DNA of 64,000 bases from Rickettsiales bacterium (GCA_027485855.1 JAIXQD010000033.1:62001-126000), one strand, 5' to 3'. Numbered from the stretch's first letter, positions 32,563 through 41,670 are shown. Program-made: numbers and translations. Notes: generated by a model from the letters alone, not told the origin.

Positions 32563-34295
32563 CGTGGCCGCCCCTGTTTTGATGCCTGCTCTTCAACCAT
32601 TAAGGTTGCGCCCATATTTGCATCAATAACCCGGCGACGAATAAGGTCACGCACAGAATCTCGCCGTGCCATATAAAGCGTACCGGGGATTTCAGTAATA
32701 GAATTCATCACATTTGAAACCATCATCTCAGTGATGGCCCGACGACTCGCTTGGTCATCAGGCGGGAACAAAACCTCTAAAGCCAGAGTTCTGCCCAAAA
32801 AGCCAGTGTGGTTGCATAATTCACAACCACCAGGATTGGCAACGGAAAGCAGCTCTTGCAAATCGACGCCAACTTCCATGCACTTAATTTCATCATTATA
32901 AGCCTCCATGGCCGGCTTATCGATGTGACAGGCCGGACAAAGAGTTTTCACCAAACGCTGCGACAATGAGCCAATTAAGGCATGGCCCAAAATATAAATA
33001 CCGCTGGTACGATACGAGCTGGTTAAAAACCCATCGATACGGTCGAGCGTATGAATAGCATCAACGGCGTGCACTGTGCTGATAACCAAGTGCCCAGATT
33101 CAGTAGCGCGCAAGGCGGCCTCAACCGTGTCACTATCGCGCATTTCACCAATAATAATAACGTCAGGGTCATGGCGCATCAGCGCTCGAATAATATCGGC
33201 AATACTATTGGCCGAGTTGTCGGTCACCGATGTTTGGTCAACAAGCGGCATTTCATATTCAACAGGCGCCTCAACCGAATAAACCGCCTTGGAGGTGCGG
33301 TCAATTTCCTGAATGATACCATAAAGCGTGGTTGATTTACCCGAGCCCGTAGGGCCACTCACCACAATAAGACCGCCGTCTTTTATGTGGCCATGCAAAA
33401 CGCGCCGTAATCGGGTTGCCACATCGCCCGCATGCGCAAACAGCTCTTCGAAAGAGCGCAAATTATCTCTATCTAATATCCGCATGGTAATTTTTTCACC
33501 ATTTGGCGCGATGGGCAAGCACGCCACACGAACGTCGATATTCCGCCCCTGCCACTCAAAACTTAAACGACCATCTTGTGGGCGCTGGCGCTCGGCCGAG
33601 TCCATTTTACATTCGGTTTTAATGCGCGTTACAATGGGCGCCATAACCCTTGTGGGCAAAAGATGCTTATACATAAGCTCGCCATCAACCCGATAACGCA
33701 GCCAGCAGCGCGCATCATCCTCAAGCAGCGTCATATGAATATCTGACGAGCGCAAGGTCAGGGCCTCTGCTAAAATATCATTCGCGGCTTGCTCAATCTC
33801 CATCGCATTATCGGGGTCACGTGAAAGCGATGCAAATAAACGCTGCAAACGGTCGCTGGCCACCTCAGACTGATCACGCAGCAATCTGGTGAGTTCAGTT
33901 CTGTCCCATGGCTCAATTTCAACATTGACGACTTCGCGGTTGGCCTGACGCAGTGCATCCACCACTCTGGCCAGTTCGGTTTCTGTCAGTGGGTCACCAA
34001 CAGCAATTCTCAGCGTACCATCACGCAATTCAAGCAGGCACAAACCCATGGCCGCTTGGGTAGCCGCTGGCACATAAGGCCGAAGCCCCTGCATGGTCAG
34101 GTCTTCACGAGCAGCGCCTAACCGTCTTTGTTTTTTAACAGTGCCGCCCGACAAACCATTGCGCCGCAAGATTTCTTCTACGCTCATCAAGCGACCACGG
34201 GCACGATGCACAGCCTGCTCCGCCAACGCCAAACTATAGTGGCGCTGATATTTCTGAGCATTCTCTATCGTCGTGTCGCCTTTGTCAGCGAGCAT
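32559..34295 (-). CDS. Pilus assembly ATPase (GspE/PilQ-like)
   Basis: This AAA+ secretion ATPase of about 578 residues powers pilin assembly. It has the N-terminal domain common to GspE/PilB, then SSDIHMTLLEDDARCWLRYRVDG and PQDGRLSF. Walker A is GPTGSGKSTTLYGI, the Asp box is VYSVEAPVEYEM, Walker B is DVIIIGEMRDSDT, and the His box is GHLVISTVHAVDAI. A zinc-type site with CPAC and CELC follows. The start is set at 34295 because GGAGG (34303-34307) lies seven bases upstream; the longer reading from 34352 would overlap the preceding gene. A retraction ATPase is not visible in the window. Confidence 0.93.
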   Translation of the reverse strand: MLADKGDTTIENAQKYQRHYSLALAEQAVHRARGRLMSVEEILRRNGLSGGTVKKQRRLGAAREDLTMQGLRPYVPAATQAAMGLCLLELRDGTLRIAVGDPLTETELARVVDALRQANREVVNVEIEPWDRTELTRLLRDQSEVASDRLQRLFASLSRDPDNAMEIEQAANDILAEALTLRSSDIHMTLLEDDARCWLRYRVDGELMYKHLLPTRVMAPIVTRIKTECKMDSAERQRPQDGRLSFEWQGRNIDVRVACLPIAPNGEKITMRILDRDNLRSFEELFAHAGDVATRLRRVLHGHIKDGGLIVVSGPTGSGKSTTLYGIIQEIDRTSKAVYSVEAPVEYEMPLVDQTSVTDNSANSIADIIRALMRHDPDVIIIGEMRDSDTVEAALRATESGHLVISTVHAVDAIHTLDRIDGFLTSSYRTSGIYILGHALIGSLSQRLVKTLCPACHIDKPAMEAYNDEIKCMEVGVDLQELLSVANPGGCELCNHTGFLGRTLALEVLFPPDDQASRRAITEMMVSNVMNSITEIPGTLYMARRDSVRDLIRRRVIDANMGATLMVEEQASKQGRPR

Positions 34296-34302
34296 AGTGC
34301 CG

Positions 34303-34307
34303 CCTCC
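34303..34307 (-). promoter_or_regulatory. Ribosome binding site GGAGG fixing the ATPase start
   Basis: GGAGG on the minus strand lies seven bases before the ATG at 34295. It supports the shorter ATPase and a 13-base gap to the upstream gene. Confidence 0.6.
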
Positions 34308-34308
34308 G

Positions 34309-35577
34309 TTATTCGCCACTGGCTGGGTTTTTACGCTTACTGCCACCACCACCGGTCAGAGCCGTGCTTAAATAAACTTCGGCGCGTCGCCCGCCCACCT
34401 CAACAACAATGTGGTCTGGTCGCACCTCAATAATGCGATAATCATCACCATCAATTGAGGCCAATTCACCAATACTCACCATTTGTGTACGATCATCACT
34501 ATCCTTGATGATAGCGGTGCGACCGGTTAAGCCAATCAAACGGAAATTGATACTCAGCGGCTGTACATCACCAAAAATCTCATCGCTGCTCACGGGTGAG
34601 ACGCCATCCACCTTGACCGTCGATGGTGGAGCGGGCAGCTGCGTATCAGATCTTGTGAGGGGTGCGCTTGCCAGAGGCTCTCCTGTCACAGGGTTATTCT
34701 CTTGCACGGGGCGTGCGGCCGATGCGCTCTGTTGTGAGGAGTCGCTGTCAGATTTATCTTCGCCGCCTTGCGTTGTACCCCGAACAGGCACAATCAGGAA
34801 ACCAACCGGCCCCGTATGACGAATGATAAGGTCGCTTGAAATGGTGACCCGTCCCTGTGGTTTCCACAACAACGTCACAGGGCATGAGCCATTAGACTGA
34901 ACTTCCTGCTCCACCTTGCAGCTCGCCTCGCCAATGATGCTAATGCCTCTGGGCGACCCAACCAACTCTATCGATTCAACTTGCAAAGGAGCACCGCTAT
35001 CATTGACCAATAAAATAGTGCGCGTGGCATCTTGGCCAATATCTAAGGCGCCAAAATCTATTGTTTGCTCACCGCTGGCACTTAAAGACAAGCTTGGCGC
35101 GGCCTCGCCTTGTCCAGTCTGCCCCAAAGTGTTGCCGGTAATTTCTGCACGTGTAATACGACCCTGACCCGAATGCGTCATAACCACTTCTGCTGTCCAC
35201 GGCCCGCCAGAAGTTGGCGTAATCTCTAATGTAAGCGAACAACGATTGCCCGAGAGCAACTTGCCAATTTTCATGCAGTCGTCGCCAGTTACTTCTGTGC
35301 GCACATTACCATCGGCACCAACTTTAATTTCGTTAATCTCAATCGTGGCCGCCAGGTTGTTATTAAAAAATAAGGTCACACGCTTGGTAACACTTAAGAG
35401 AGTTTCACCAACATCGCTTACGGCTGGCTCGGCAGTAATAGCATCTCTTTGTGTCTTACTGCCATTATCGCTATTTGTGCCAGGTGGTTCGAATGACGCC
35501 GAGCGCGCATATGCAAGGTTTACTGTCGCGAGACTTAACACAACAACCATGAGTAGAAGCTGCAATCTGCCGATCAT
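34309..35577 (-). CDS. PilP/GspC-like pilus protein with two Ig-like domains
   Basis: The 422-residue exported protein has a signal peptide (1-24, AYA before RSAS). Two beta-sandwich domains follow at about 60-150 and 160-268. Each has an FG/FxxNxx start, a Cys pair (101/113; 220/232) and an SGGPW- or PQG-type ending, as in Hydin/choice-of-anchor repeats. A Ser-rich linker leads to a small domain at about 345-403, NFRLIGLTGRTAIIKDSDD through YRIIEVRPDHIVVEVGGRRAEVYL. That domain has the pattern of the GspC/PilP homology region that docks on the secretin. It overlaps the secretin gene by ATGA. I infer a periplasmic connector between platform and secretin. Confidence 0.65.
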   Translation of the reverse strand: MIGRLQLLLMVVVLSLATVNLAYARSASFEPPGTNSDNGSKTQRDAITAEPAVSDVGETLLSVTKRVTLFFNNNLAATIEINEIKVGADGNVRTEVTGDDCMKIGKLLSGNRCSLTLEITPTSGGPWTAEVVMTHSGQGRITRAEITGNTLGQTGQGEAAPSLSLSASGEQTIDFGALDIGQDATRTILLVNDSGAPLQVESIELVGSPRGISIIGEASCKVEQEVQSNGSCPVTLLWKPQGRVTISSDLIIRHTGPVGFLIVPVRGTTQGGEDKSDSDSSQQSASAARPVQENNPVTGEPLASAPLTRSDTQLPAPPSTVKVDGVSPVSSDEIFGDVQPLSINFRLIGLTGRTAIIKDSDDRTQMVSIGELASIDGDDYRIIEVRPDHIVVEVGGRRAEVYLSTALTGGGGSKRKNPASGE

Positions 35578-37532
35578 GGCGCGGCCTCACGCAATATTTG
35601 CCCCAGAGCATCTTGTAGCGCATTGGCTCTTATTGCTGCGGGTGGCGCAGACGGGGCTGGTGCTGCAACGGGGGCGGCAGCGGCGCGCGCTTTAGGCGGC
35701 GCACTGGGTGCTACACTCGGTGCAACAATTGGCGCAACACTGGGTGCAGCATCGGGCGCGACGATATTCTCAGATACATTCGCAGGCTCGGTTGCTTTAC
35801 CGCGGGCAATAGGTGGCAAAAGATCTTGCGGCACAGTTTGCGGCGCGGCTGGCATAGGCTCAGGCACTGTTGGCATTACAGGCACAGATGCAGTTATGGG
35901 CGCTGCCGCCACGGGCGCTGCCTCAGGCATGGACACTGTCTCTGGCATGGGTGCTTCAACAGGCTTTTTAACTTCAGGGGTTGGTGCGCGCGTGGCGGCC
36001 ACACCCAGTGATTGGTCATCATCATCTTCATCTTCGAAGCGGATAATTGAGGGCTTAATCATAATCACCAGCTCGCTATTTTCTAGGGCGTTGGTGCTGC
36101 TCATGGGTATCTGACCAAAGGGTGTTGGCAGGCCGCGCCGGTTTGTATCATCCCGCGAGCGACGAATACCAGCTAACAACATGGTATCGCCGGGACGCAA
36201 GCGCAGGCTGGTGGTGAGCGCGCGCTCTTGTGTTTCGGGCAGCTGAATGGTTGTACCGCTGCTCGAAACTTCGCGCAGGGCCACCAGCGATGTTTCGTCA
36301 AGTTGTAGCTGGCCAAAGATAACGCCATTTTCATAACGGCCCGAGGCCTGCACAGTCAGACCAACATCAACACTGTCTGTTTGCACCGTATTACCCGAGC
36401 TTGAAGTTGAGCCGCCGGTAGTGCTATCACCCGTTGTGCTGCTGCTGGTACCAACGCCCGAGATAAAGTTGCGCTGACCACCAACGCGGAACTCTGATTC
36501 CATGCCAGAGATAAAGGTCATTTGCGGACTACTGACGGCTTCAACAGTGCCAAACTCAGACAGGAAGCTCATCATCAAGCCCAAATCAAGATTGCCCGTA
36601 AAGACCGCACCAAAACTGACGGCATTAGCCAAAGCCCCTGAGCGAATATTTGATGCCAAATTTCCAGGAGTCCCCGATGATATGTTGTTACCAAATGCAA
36701 ATGTGTCAAGCTTGGTGGGTCGCCCGCCAGGAAGTGCTAAGTTGTTTAGCAATGTTGGCGCGTCCCAACGAATACCGGTCGAATATGTATCTGTTAAAGC
36801 AACATCCCAAATATAAAGCTGCAGCACAATCAAGGGGCGGCCGCGACGTAAATTTTTCAAATAATCTTGTACGCGCAAATGCCCCGTCATGTTTGTGGTA
36901 TAAAGCAGATACCCGCCTTGCGTATCTGAGGTCACTTCTCCGCCCGTGAGCGAGCCAATGGCCGTTGCAATCGTATCGTCGCCCGTCGCCAGCACAGCGG
37001 GCAATTCAATAATAAAAGTTTCTTCGTCTTTTATTTCAATATTGCCGTTGCGATAAGCGCAATACACACCAGCAGAATTACAAATGCGCTCAACAACCGT
37101 TTGCAAATTACCGGACAGGTTAAACGCCGTGACCAAAGAATCTTCATACTCGCCCGTGGGCCAAGATAATGAAATATCAGTGCCCGACAACACGGCCTTG
37201 AGCGCCAAAGCAACAGGCACGCCATTAAAATTTATCGGCCCCAACTTACCAATATCGGGCAATACTTCGCTGCCATTCAGTGGTTTTTGTTTAAGGGCAT
37301 TACCAATTTTTAGAGTGACCACGGCTGGGTCTGTATCGCCACGCACCGTATCAGCTTGTGCTGGCTTTTCTGGCAAAGTCGGCTTTGTCGGATTCCCTGA
37401 CTCAGCACGCAACGGCTCGGTGCCAATTCCACAGCCCGACAGCAGGCCTAGCAGCAAAATCGCGCTAAGCAATTTAACGGGCTGGATAAAATATCTATTG
37501 GTCACTATGTACCCCATAGTGTGCAGTGGCAT
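35574..37532 (-). CDS. Secretin lipoprotein of type IVb-like pilus (PilN/PilQ-like)
   Basis: This is the outer-membrane pore of the pilus system, 652 residues. A lipoprotein signal ends in LLSGC (Cys34). N-domains at about 80-290 precede the secretin core, with VSSPQMTFISGMESEFRVGG, a Ser/Gly/Thr loop, QLDETSLVALREV, SLRLRPGDTMLLAGI and the GLPTPFGQIP motif before SELVIMIKPSIIRF. After the core comes a tail of about 130 residues that is almost entirely Pro/Ala/Val and ends in NALQDALGQILREAAP. It is the first gene of the operon running to 29804. A second ATG at 37517 is an alternative start; neither has a strong ribosome site. Confidence 0.9.
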   Translation of the reverse strand: MPLHTMGYIVTNRYFIQPVKLLSAILLLGLLSGCGIGTEPLRAESGNPTKPTLPEKPAQADTVRGDTDPAVVTLKIGNALKQKPLNGSEVLPDIGKLGPINFNGVPVALALKAVLSGTDISLSWPTGEYEDSLVTAFNLSGNLQTVVERICNSAGVYCAYRNGNIEIKDEETFIIELPAVLATGDDTIATAIGSLTGGEVTSDTQGGYLLYTTNMTGHLRVQDYLKNLRRGRPLIVLQLYIWDVALTDTYSTGIRWDAPTLLNNLALPGGRPTKLDTFAFGNNISSGTPGNLASNIRSGALANAVSFGAVFTGNLDLGLMMSFLSEFGTVEAVSSPQMTFISGMESEFRVGGQRNFISGVGTSSSTTGDSTTGGSTSSSGNTVQTDSVDVGLTVQASGRYENGVIFGQLQLDETSLVALREVSSSGTTIQLPETQERALTTSLRLRPGDTMLLAGIRRSRDDTNRRGLPTPFGQIPMSSTNALENSELVIMIKPSIIRFEDEDDDDQSLGVAATRAPTPEVKKPVEAPMPETVSMPEAAPVAAAPITASVPVMPTVPEPMPAAPQTVPQDLLPPIARGKATEPANVSENIVAPDAAPSVAPIVAPSVAPSAPPKARAAAAPVAAPAPSAPPAAIRANALQDALGQILREAAP

Positions 37533-37573
37533 GAATTCATAAGACCAGCTTAGGCATAGCCCATTGAAAATTA

Positions 37574-37601
37574 GTTAAGCAAAACACTGTTTCAGCTTAA
37601 C
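37574..37601 (-). terminator. Imperfect palindrome between nadC and the pilus secretin
   Basis: A 28-base inverted repeat has outer arms GTTAAGC/GCTTAAC and inner arms AAAC/GTTT. On the minus strand it is followed by TAATTTT. It lies about 120 bases after nadC and 42 bases before the secretin ATG. It could end the nadABC transcript or be an operator for the pilus operon. The U-tract is weak. Confidence 0.4.
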
Positions 37602-37719
37602 CATTTTTTTCTTTTCTTTATAGGCATTTATGCACCAGACTGGCAAAAATCAGCACACACATATCAACCGTAATTATTAACCATCAATAACATTTTGTTA
37701 AGCGGCGCTGGGCTCGCTT

Positions 37720-38574
37720 TTATGCGCTGAAATCGAGACCGATATCGCAAGCCGGAGCCGAATGCGTAAGCCAGCCCGAAGATATATAATCAACGCCTGT
37801 TTTAGAAATGGCCGAAATCATGTCGGGCCTGATACGACCAGACGCCTCAAGCAAAGCACGGCCATTATTGAGTGCAACCGCCTGTTCGAGCTGATTTATC
37901 TGCATATTGTCGCACAAAATGACCTTGGCGCCAGCTGTTAAAGCCTCTTTGAGCTGGTCTAAATTATCAACTTCCACCTCAATCGTTACCATATGACCGA
38001 TATTTTTATGCACCATTTGTATCGCTTTGGTAATGCCGCCGGCCGCTACAATATGGTTGTCTTTAATCATGATGGCATCGGCAAGACTAAATCGGTGATT
38101 AAATCCGCCGCCAACACGCACCGCATATTTCTGCACAGCGCGCAGGCCAGGCAAAGTTTTGCGCGTGCAGGTGATTCTTGCTTTTGTACCAAACGTTGCT
38201 TCGACCATCTGTGCGGTTGCTGTCGCAATACCAGAAAGATGCGTCAGAAAATTAAGCGCCGTTCTTTCGCCGGTTAAAATTGAGCCCGCTGGCCCTGCGA
38301 TCGTTGCAATAACAGTTTGTGGCTCAACAATCGCGCCATCGGCAAGCTTGGGCGTAAAAATTATAGCGGGGTCAATTGCGGCAAAGGCCGCGGCGGCTAT
38401 TGGTAGGCCCGCAATAACGCCGCGCTGCCTTGTTACAATTTTTGCCTCGGCCATAATATTTGGCGCAACAGCAGCGCGCACGGTGACATCGCCCGCAAGC
38501 CCCAAATCCTCGGCGAGGGCTCGCTGTAAAACATCTTGAAATAACAAAGGCGATAGAGTTTCAGTGTGTCTCAT
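37720..38574 (-). CDS. nadC: Nicotinate-nucleotide pyrophosphorylase (quinolinate phosphoribosyltransferase)
   Basis: NadC converts quinolinate and PRPP to nicotinate mononucleotide, CO2 and pyrophosphate. The 284-residue protein has ALAEDLGLAGDVTV, GERTALNFLTHLSGIAT, ITCTRKTLPGLRAVQKYAV, VGGGFNHRFSLADAIMIKDNH, VEVDNLDQLKEAL and LEASGRI, all active-site segments of the family. It is the third gene of nadA-nadB-nadC on the minus strand, separated from nadB by a single base. Confidence 0.97.
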   Translation of the reverse strand: MRHTETLSPLLFQDVLQRALAEDLGLAGDVTVRAAVAPNIMAEAKIVTRQRGVIAGLPIAAAAFAAIDPAIIFTPKLADGAIVEPQTVIATIAGPAGSILTGERTALNFLTHLSGIATATAQMVEATFGTKARITCTRKTLPGLRAVQKYAVRVGGGFNHRFSLADAIMIKDNHIVAAGGITKAIQMVHKNIGHMVTIEVEVDNLDQLKEALTAGAKVILCDNMQINQLEQAVALNNGRALLEASGRIRPDMISAISKTGVDYISSGWLTHSAPACDIGLDFSA

Positions 38575-38575
38575 T

Positions 38576-40102
38576 TTATCTTCTCACCGCTGACGATAGA
38601 GTTTGGTCCCTAAAAAATTGTCTGGCTGGATAATGATGAGCCAAAGGGTAATCCTGCCTTGCATGCGCACCCCGGCTTTCACAGCGCTGCAAAGCCGCAT
38701 AAGCAATAGATTGCGCAATATTTAACATATTGTTTGAGCCAGCCGCGATATTTTTGGCCATTGCTTCAAACTGGCTGAGCGCAAAATTTAAACCATCCGA
38801 GCTACGTACAAGGCCAACATGACTAAACATTATTTGCCTTATCTCTTGGCGCATTTCAGCATCAGGCGCGCCCTGCGCAACGCAACTAGAGGCATCAACA
38901 TCACGCAACGTCAATTGGCTTTGCCCATGCAAATCTTGGGCAACACGCTCGGCAAAGACAAGCGCCTCAAGCAGCGAATTACTGGCCAAACGATTAGCGC
39001 CATGTAAGCCTGTGCTGGCAACTTCGCCACAGGCCCACAAACCGTTTTTTGATGTGCGCCCATGGGCATCAACAGCAACACCACCCATATGATAGTGCGC
39101 TGCGGGAGTCACGGGCAAAACATCGGTTGCGGGGTCAAGACCAACACGCTGACAGGCCGCAAAAACAGTGGCAAAATGTTTGGCAAAAGCGGGGGTCACC
39201 AAAGCACGGCAATCGATAGCAGGCGCAAGGTCGGCTTGTTGTTGCGCCCAAATAGCGCGCGCCACAACATCTCTTGGCGCAAGTTCTGCATCGGCATGAA
39301 TGGCCGTCATAAAACGCTCGCCCCGCTTATTAAGCAAAACAGCGCCCTCGCCCCTTAGCGCCTCAGTGAGCAGTGGCAAAGGGTCGGCACTGGTTAATAA
39401 GGCCGTTGGATGAAACTGAACAAACTCCAAATCAGCGGCCGTTGCGCCCGCACGCAGTGCCATGCCAAGGCCCTCGCCGCAGGCCTCGCGTGGATTAGTG
39501 GTAAATTGATAAAGCTGACCAATGCCACCTGTGGCCAGCACAACGGCCCCTGCTTTTATGTTAATGGCGCCGCCCAAACTATGCTCAACCACAACGCCGC
39601 TGACGCCCTGTTCATCAAACAATAAATCTTGGGCGGTCATATTGGCTAAAACACGCACGGACGGTGTCCGCAAAACTTGCTCAATGAGGGCCAAAGTTAT
39701 GGCATAACCCGTTGTATCGCCGCCCACACGCGCAATCCGATTATGACTATGCGCAGCCTCGCGCCCCAAAATCAGCGCGCCCGCATCATCATGGTCAAAA
39801 GGCACGCCCATTTTCGATAGCCACTCAATTTGCCGAGGCGCACTAGCCGTCACCATCTCGGCAATGCCCCTATCCACAAGCCCGGCACCTGCGGCAATTG
39901 TATCTGCGGCATGAGCCGCGGTATTATCGCCCTCAGCTAAAGCGGCAGCAATGCCGCCTTGCGCCCAAGGACTTGCCGCGCCCAAACCCAAAGGCGATTT
40001 TGCTAAAAGCGTAACAGGCCGTGGGGCTAAATGCAGTGCGCAGGCCAAACCCGCCAAACCCGCGCCAATAATAACAATTTCTGTTTCTATGGCCTCGCTC
40101 AT
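38576..40102 (-). CDS. nadB: L-aspartate oxidase
   Basis: NadB is an FAD enzyme that oxidises L-aspartate to iminoaspartate, the substrate of NadA. The 508-residue protein has the FAD motif IIGAGLAGLACALHLA, then SPWAQGGIAAAL, AAHSHNRIARVGGDTTG, EFVQFHPTALL, EALRGEGAVLLNKRGERFM, HYHMGGVAVDAHGRTS and GANRLASNSLLEALVFAERV. Compared with succinate dehydrogenase relatives, the motif set fits aspartate oxidase. It lies six bases after nadA in the operon. Confidence 0.97.
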   Translation of the reverse strand: MSEAIETEIVIIGAGLAGLACALHLAPRPVTLLAKSPLGLGAASPWAQGGIAAALAEGDNTAAHAADTIAAGAGLVDRGIAEMVTASAPRQIEWLSKMGVPFDHDDAGALILGREAAHSHNRIARVGGDTTGYAITLALIEQVLRTPSVRVLANMTAQDLLFDEQGVSGVVVEHSLGGAINIKAGAVVLATGGIGQLYQFTTNPREACGEGLGMALRAGATAADLEFVQFHPTALLTSADPLPLLTEALRGEGAVLLNKRGERFMTAIHADAELAPRDVVARAIWAQQQADLAPAIDCRALVTPAFAKHFATVFAACQRVGLDPATDVLPVTPAAHYHMGGVAVDAHGRTSKNGLWACGEVASTGLHGANRLASNSLLEALVFAERVAQDLHGQSQLTLRDVDASSCVAQGAPDAEMRQEIRQIMFSHVGLVRSSDGLNFALSQFEAMAKNIAAGSNNMLNIAQSIAYAALQRCESRGAHARQDYPLAHHYPARQFFRDQTLSSAVRR

Positions 40103-40108
40103 TAAGGC

Positions 40109-41107
40109 TTAAATCTTTACGGCCAACATGCGCTCTACCGCGGCGCGGGCCGGCGCCTCAATAGCTGGGTCAATAACAACTTCGGTTGTCATGGTTTGCA
40201 GCGTGTGCAGTATTTTAGGTAAGGTGATGCGCTTCATGTGCGGGCACAAATTGCACGGGCGCACAAACTCAACCTCTGGATTCTCTAAGGCCACATTATC
40301 GGCCATTGAACATTCAGTAATCATCACAACTTTGGCAGGCTGCTGTTTGCGCACATAACCACTCATGGCCGCCGTTGAGCCAACAAAATCAGCCTCTTTT
40401 AACACATCTTGCGGGCATTCGGGGTGCGCCAAGATTGTCACGCCCGGATATTGTGCGCGGTAAGCGCGCAATTCGGCGCCCGTAAAGCGCTCATGCACTT
40501 CGCACTGCCCTTGCCAGGTGATAACCTCGACCTTGGTTTGGCTCGCAATCCACTGGGCTAAATATTGGTCTGGCAAACATAGGATTTTATCCACATTCAA
40601 ACTTTCAACAACCTTAACCGCATTGCCAGAGGTAATGCAGATATCCGATTCAGCCTTCACTTCAGCGCTCGAGTTAACATAAGTCACGACGGGCACGCCC
40701 GGATATTTCTGCCGCAACAAACGTATATCAGCGCCGGTAATTGATGTTGCCAATGAGCAGCCCGCCCGCACATCAGGCATCAGCACGGTTTTGTTTGGGT
40801 TTACCAGTTTTGCGGTTTCGGCCATAAAATAAACACCCGCCAAAACAATAACCTCAGCATCAACCGTTTTGGCGTCATAAGCTAAGCGCAGACTGTCGCC
40901 AACAATATCGGCCACACAGTGATAAATCTCGGGCGTTTGATAATTATGCGCCAAAATCACGGCGTTGCGCTCGCGCTTAAGCCTGAGAATCTCGGCCACA
41001 TAGGGCGCATGCACGGCCCATTCAATTTCAGGGATGAACCTTGCCACACGCTCATAAAGCGGGGCCATTTCACGCGCCACAGATGAGCTATATTCTAACG
41101 CCGCCAT
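40109..41107 (-). CDS. nadA: Quinolinate synthase
   Basis: NadA condenses iminoaspartate with dihydroxyacetone phosphate to quinolinate using a [4Fe-4S] cluster. The protein of about 332 residues has [24 protein letters not shown]. The three likely cluster cysteines are in [25 protein letters not shown] and [10 protein letters not shown]. The ATG at 41107 is preferred because GGGGG lies a few bases upstream. An ATG 12 bases earlier (41119) is possible but has no ribosome site. It is the first gene of nadABC. A 7-bp hairpin lies just upstream. Confidence 0.97.
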   Translation of the reverse strand: MAALEYSSSVAREMAPLYERVARFIPEIEWAVHAPYVAEILRLKRERNAVILAHNYQTPEIYHCVADIVGDSLRLAYDAKTVDAEVIVLAGVYFMAETAKLVNPNKTVLMPDVRAGCSLATSITGADIRLLRQKYPGVPVVTYVNSSAEVKAESDICITSGNAVKVVESLNVDKILCLPDQYLAQWIASQTKVEVITWQGQCEVHERFTGAELRAYRAQYPGVTILAHPECPQDVLKEADFVGSTAAMSGYVRKQQPAKVVMITECSMADNVALENPEVEFVRPCNLCPHMKRITLPKILHTLQTMTTEVVIDPAIEAPARAAVERMLAVKI

Positions 41108-41122
41108 ATTTGCCCCCATTTA

Positions 41123-41143
41123 ACCAGCATAGTTGCTGCTGGT
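41123..41143 (-). promoter_or_regulatory. Hairpin in the nadA leader
   Basis: ACCAGCA and TGCTGGT form a perfect 7-bp stem with a 7-base loop, immediately before the two possible nadA starts. It could be an operator or a translational control element. It does not match an NAD-regulator motif that I can recall with confidence. Confidence 0.4.
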
Positions 41144-41254
41144 ATTAAAACTTAGCGCACAAAGGCTGCAACGCCAAGTGCCTGCCGCAAGAGCAAAAAC
41201 ATCTAATTACTTTCAGAGTTTCGGCTTAAACTAGAGCCATAAGAGGGCTCTTCC

Positions 41255-41629
41255 ATGATTATTTTTAATCGGTTAAGTCAATTATTGCTCAAGCAGCCAC
41301 AAAAAATGCAAACCCGCGTTTTTGTGCAAAGCCATGGGCGCGACCCTTTTGCGCTTAAGGGCGAGCATCTATGGCTGACCGCCGAGCAAATCAGCCACAA
41401 CCAATACCGCCTGACCTTGCAACGCATTGCGGCGATTGATTTTACCGGCCTTACACCACAGCCGCATTTACCCTTCGTGCCACAAACCTACCTTGATTTT
41501 AGCTCAACCCTACAAACACTGGCCGCTTTCGAAAACCAGCTTGCGCTGCAAAAAAACTGCCGCGTCAAGCAAGGCGCTTTGCCAGCGCATCATTTCAGCC
41601 ATTATCAGCCAGAGCATATCGCTGCTTAA
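41255..41629 (+). CDS. Small hypothetical protein (124 aa)
   Basis: I do not recognise this protein. It has no signal peptide or membrane helix and begins MIIFNRLSQLLLKQPQK. It has a high proportion of Gln and His, especially at the C-terminus (LPAHHFSHYQPEHIAA). GAGGG lies about eight bases before the ATG, and a terminator-like hairpin follows directly after the stop, which together support a real gene. It is divergent from nadA and convergent with the Y-family polymerase. Confidence 0.5.
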   Translation: MIIFNRLSQLLLKQPQKMQTRVFVQSHGRDPFALKGEHLWLTAEQISHNQYRLTLQRIAAIDFTGLTPQPHLPFVPQTYLDFSSTLQTLAAFENQLALQKNCRVKQGALPAHHFSHYQPEHIAA

Positions 41630-41668
41630 AGCTGAGCGCCTTAAGGCTTAGTTCCTTAAGGCCCAGCT
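41630..41668. terminator. Bidirectional terminator-like hairpin
   Basis: The stem GCCTTAAGG/CCTTAAGGC (41638-41646 with 41654-41662) is extended by AGCTG/CAGCT and is followed by CTTTA. It lies exactly between two convergent stops (41629 and 41671). The T-run is short in both directions. Confidence 0.6.
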
Positions 41669-41670
41669 CT

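Noticed and set aside
35623..36114. A 163-codon plus-strand frame rich in Gly/Ala/Thr
   Set aside because: It is antisense to the Pro/Ala tail of the secretin and is low complexity only.
37602..37620. Plus-strand terminator (hairpin followed by a T-rich run)
   Set aside because: No plus-strand gene ends nearby, so the T-run after the palindrome has no transcript to stop; the minus-strand reading is kept instead.
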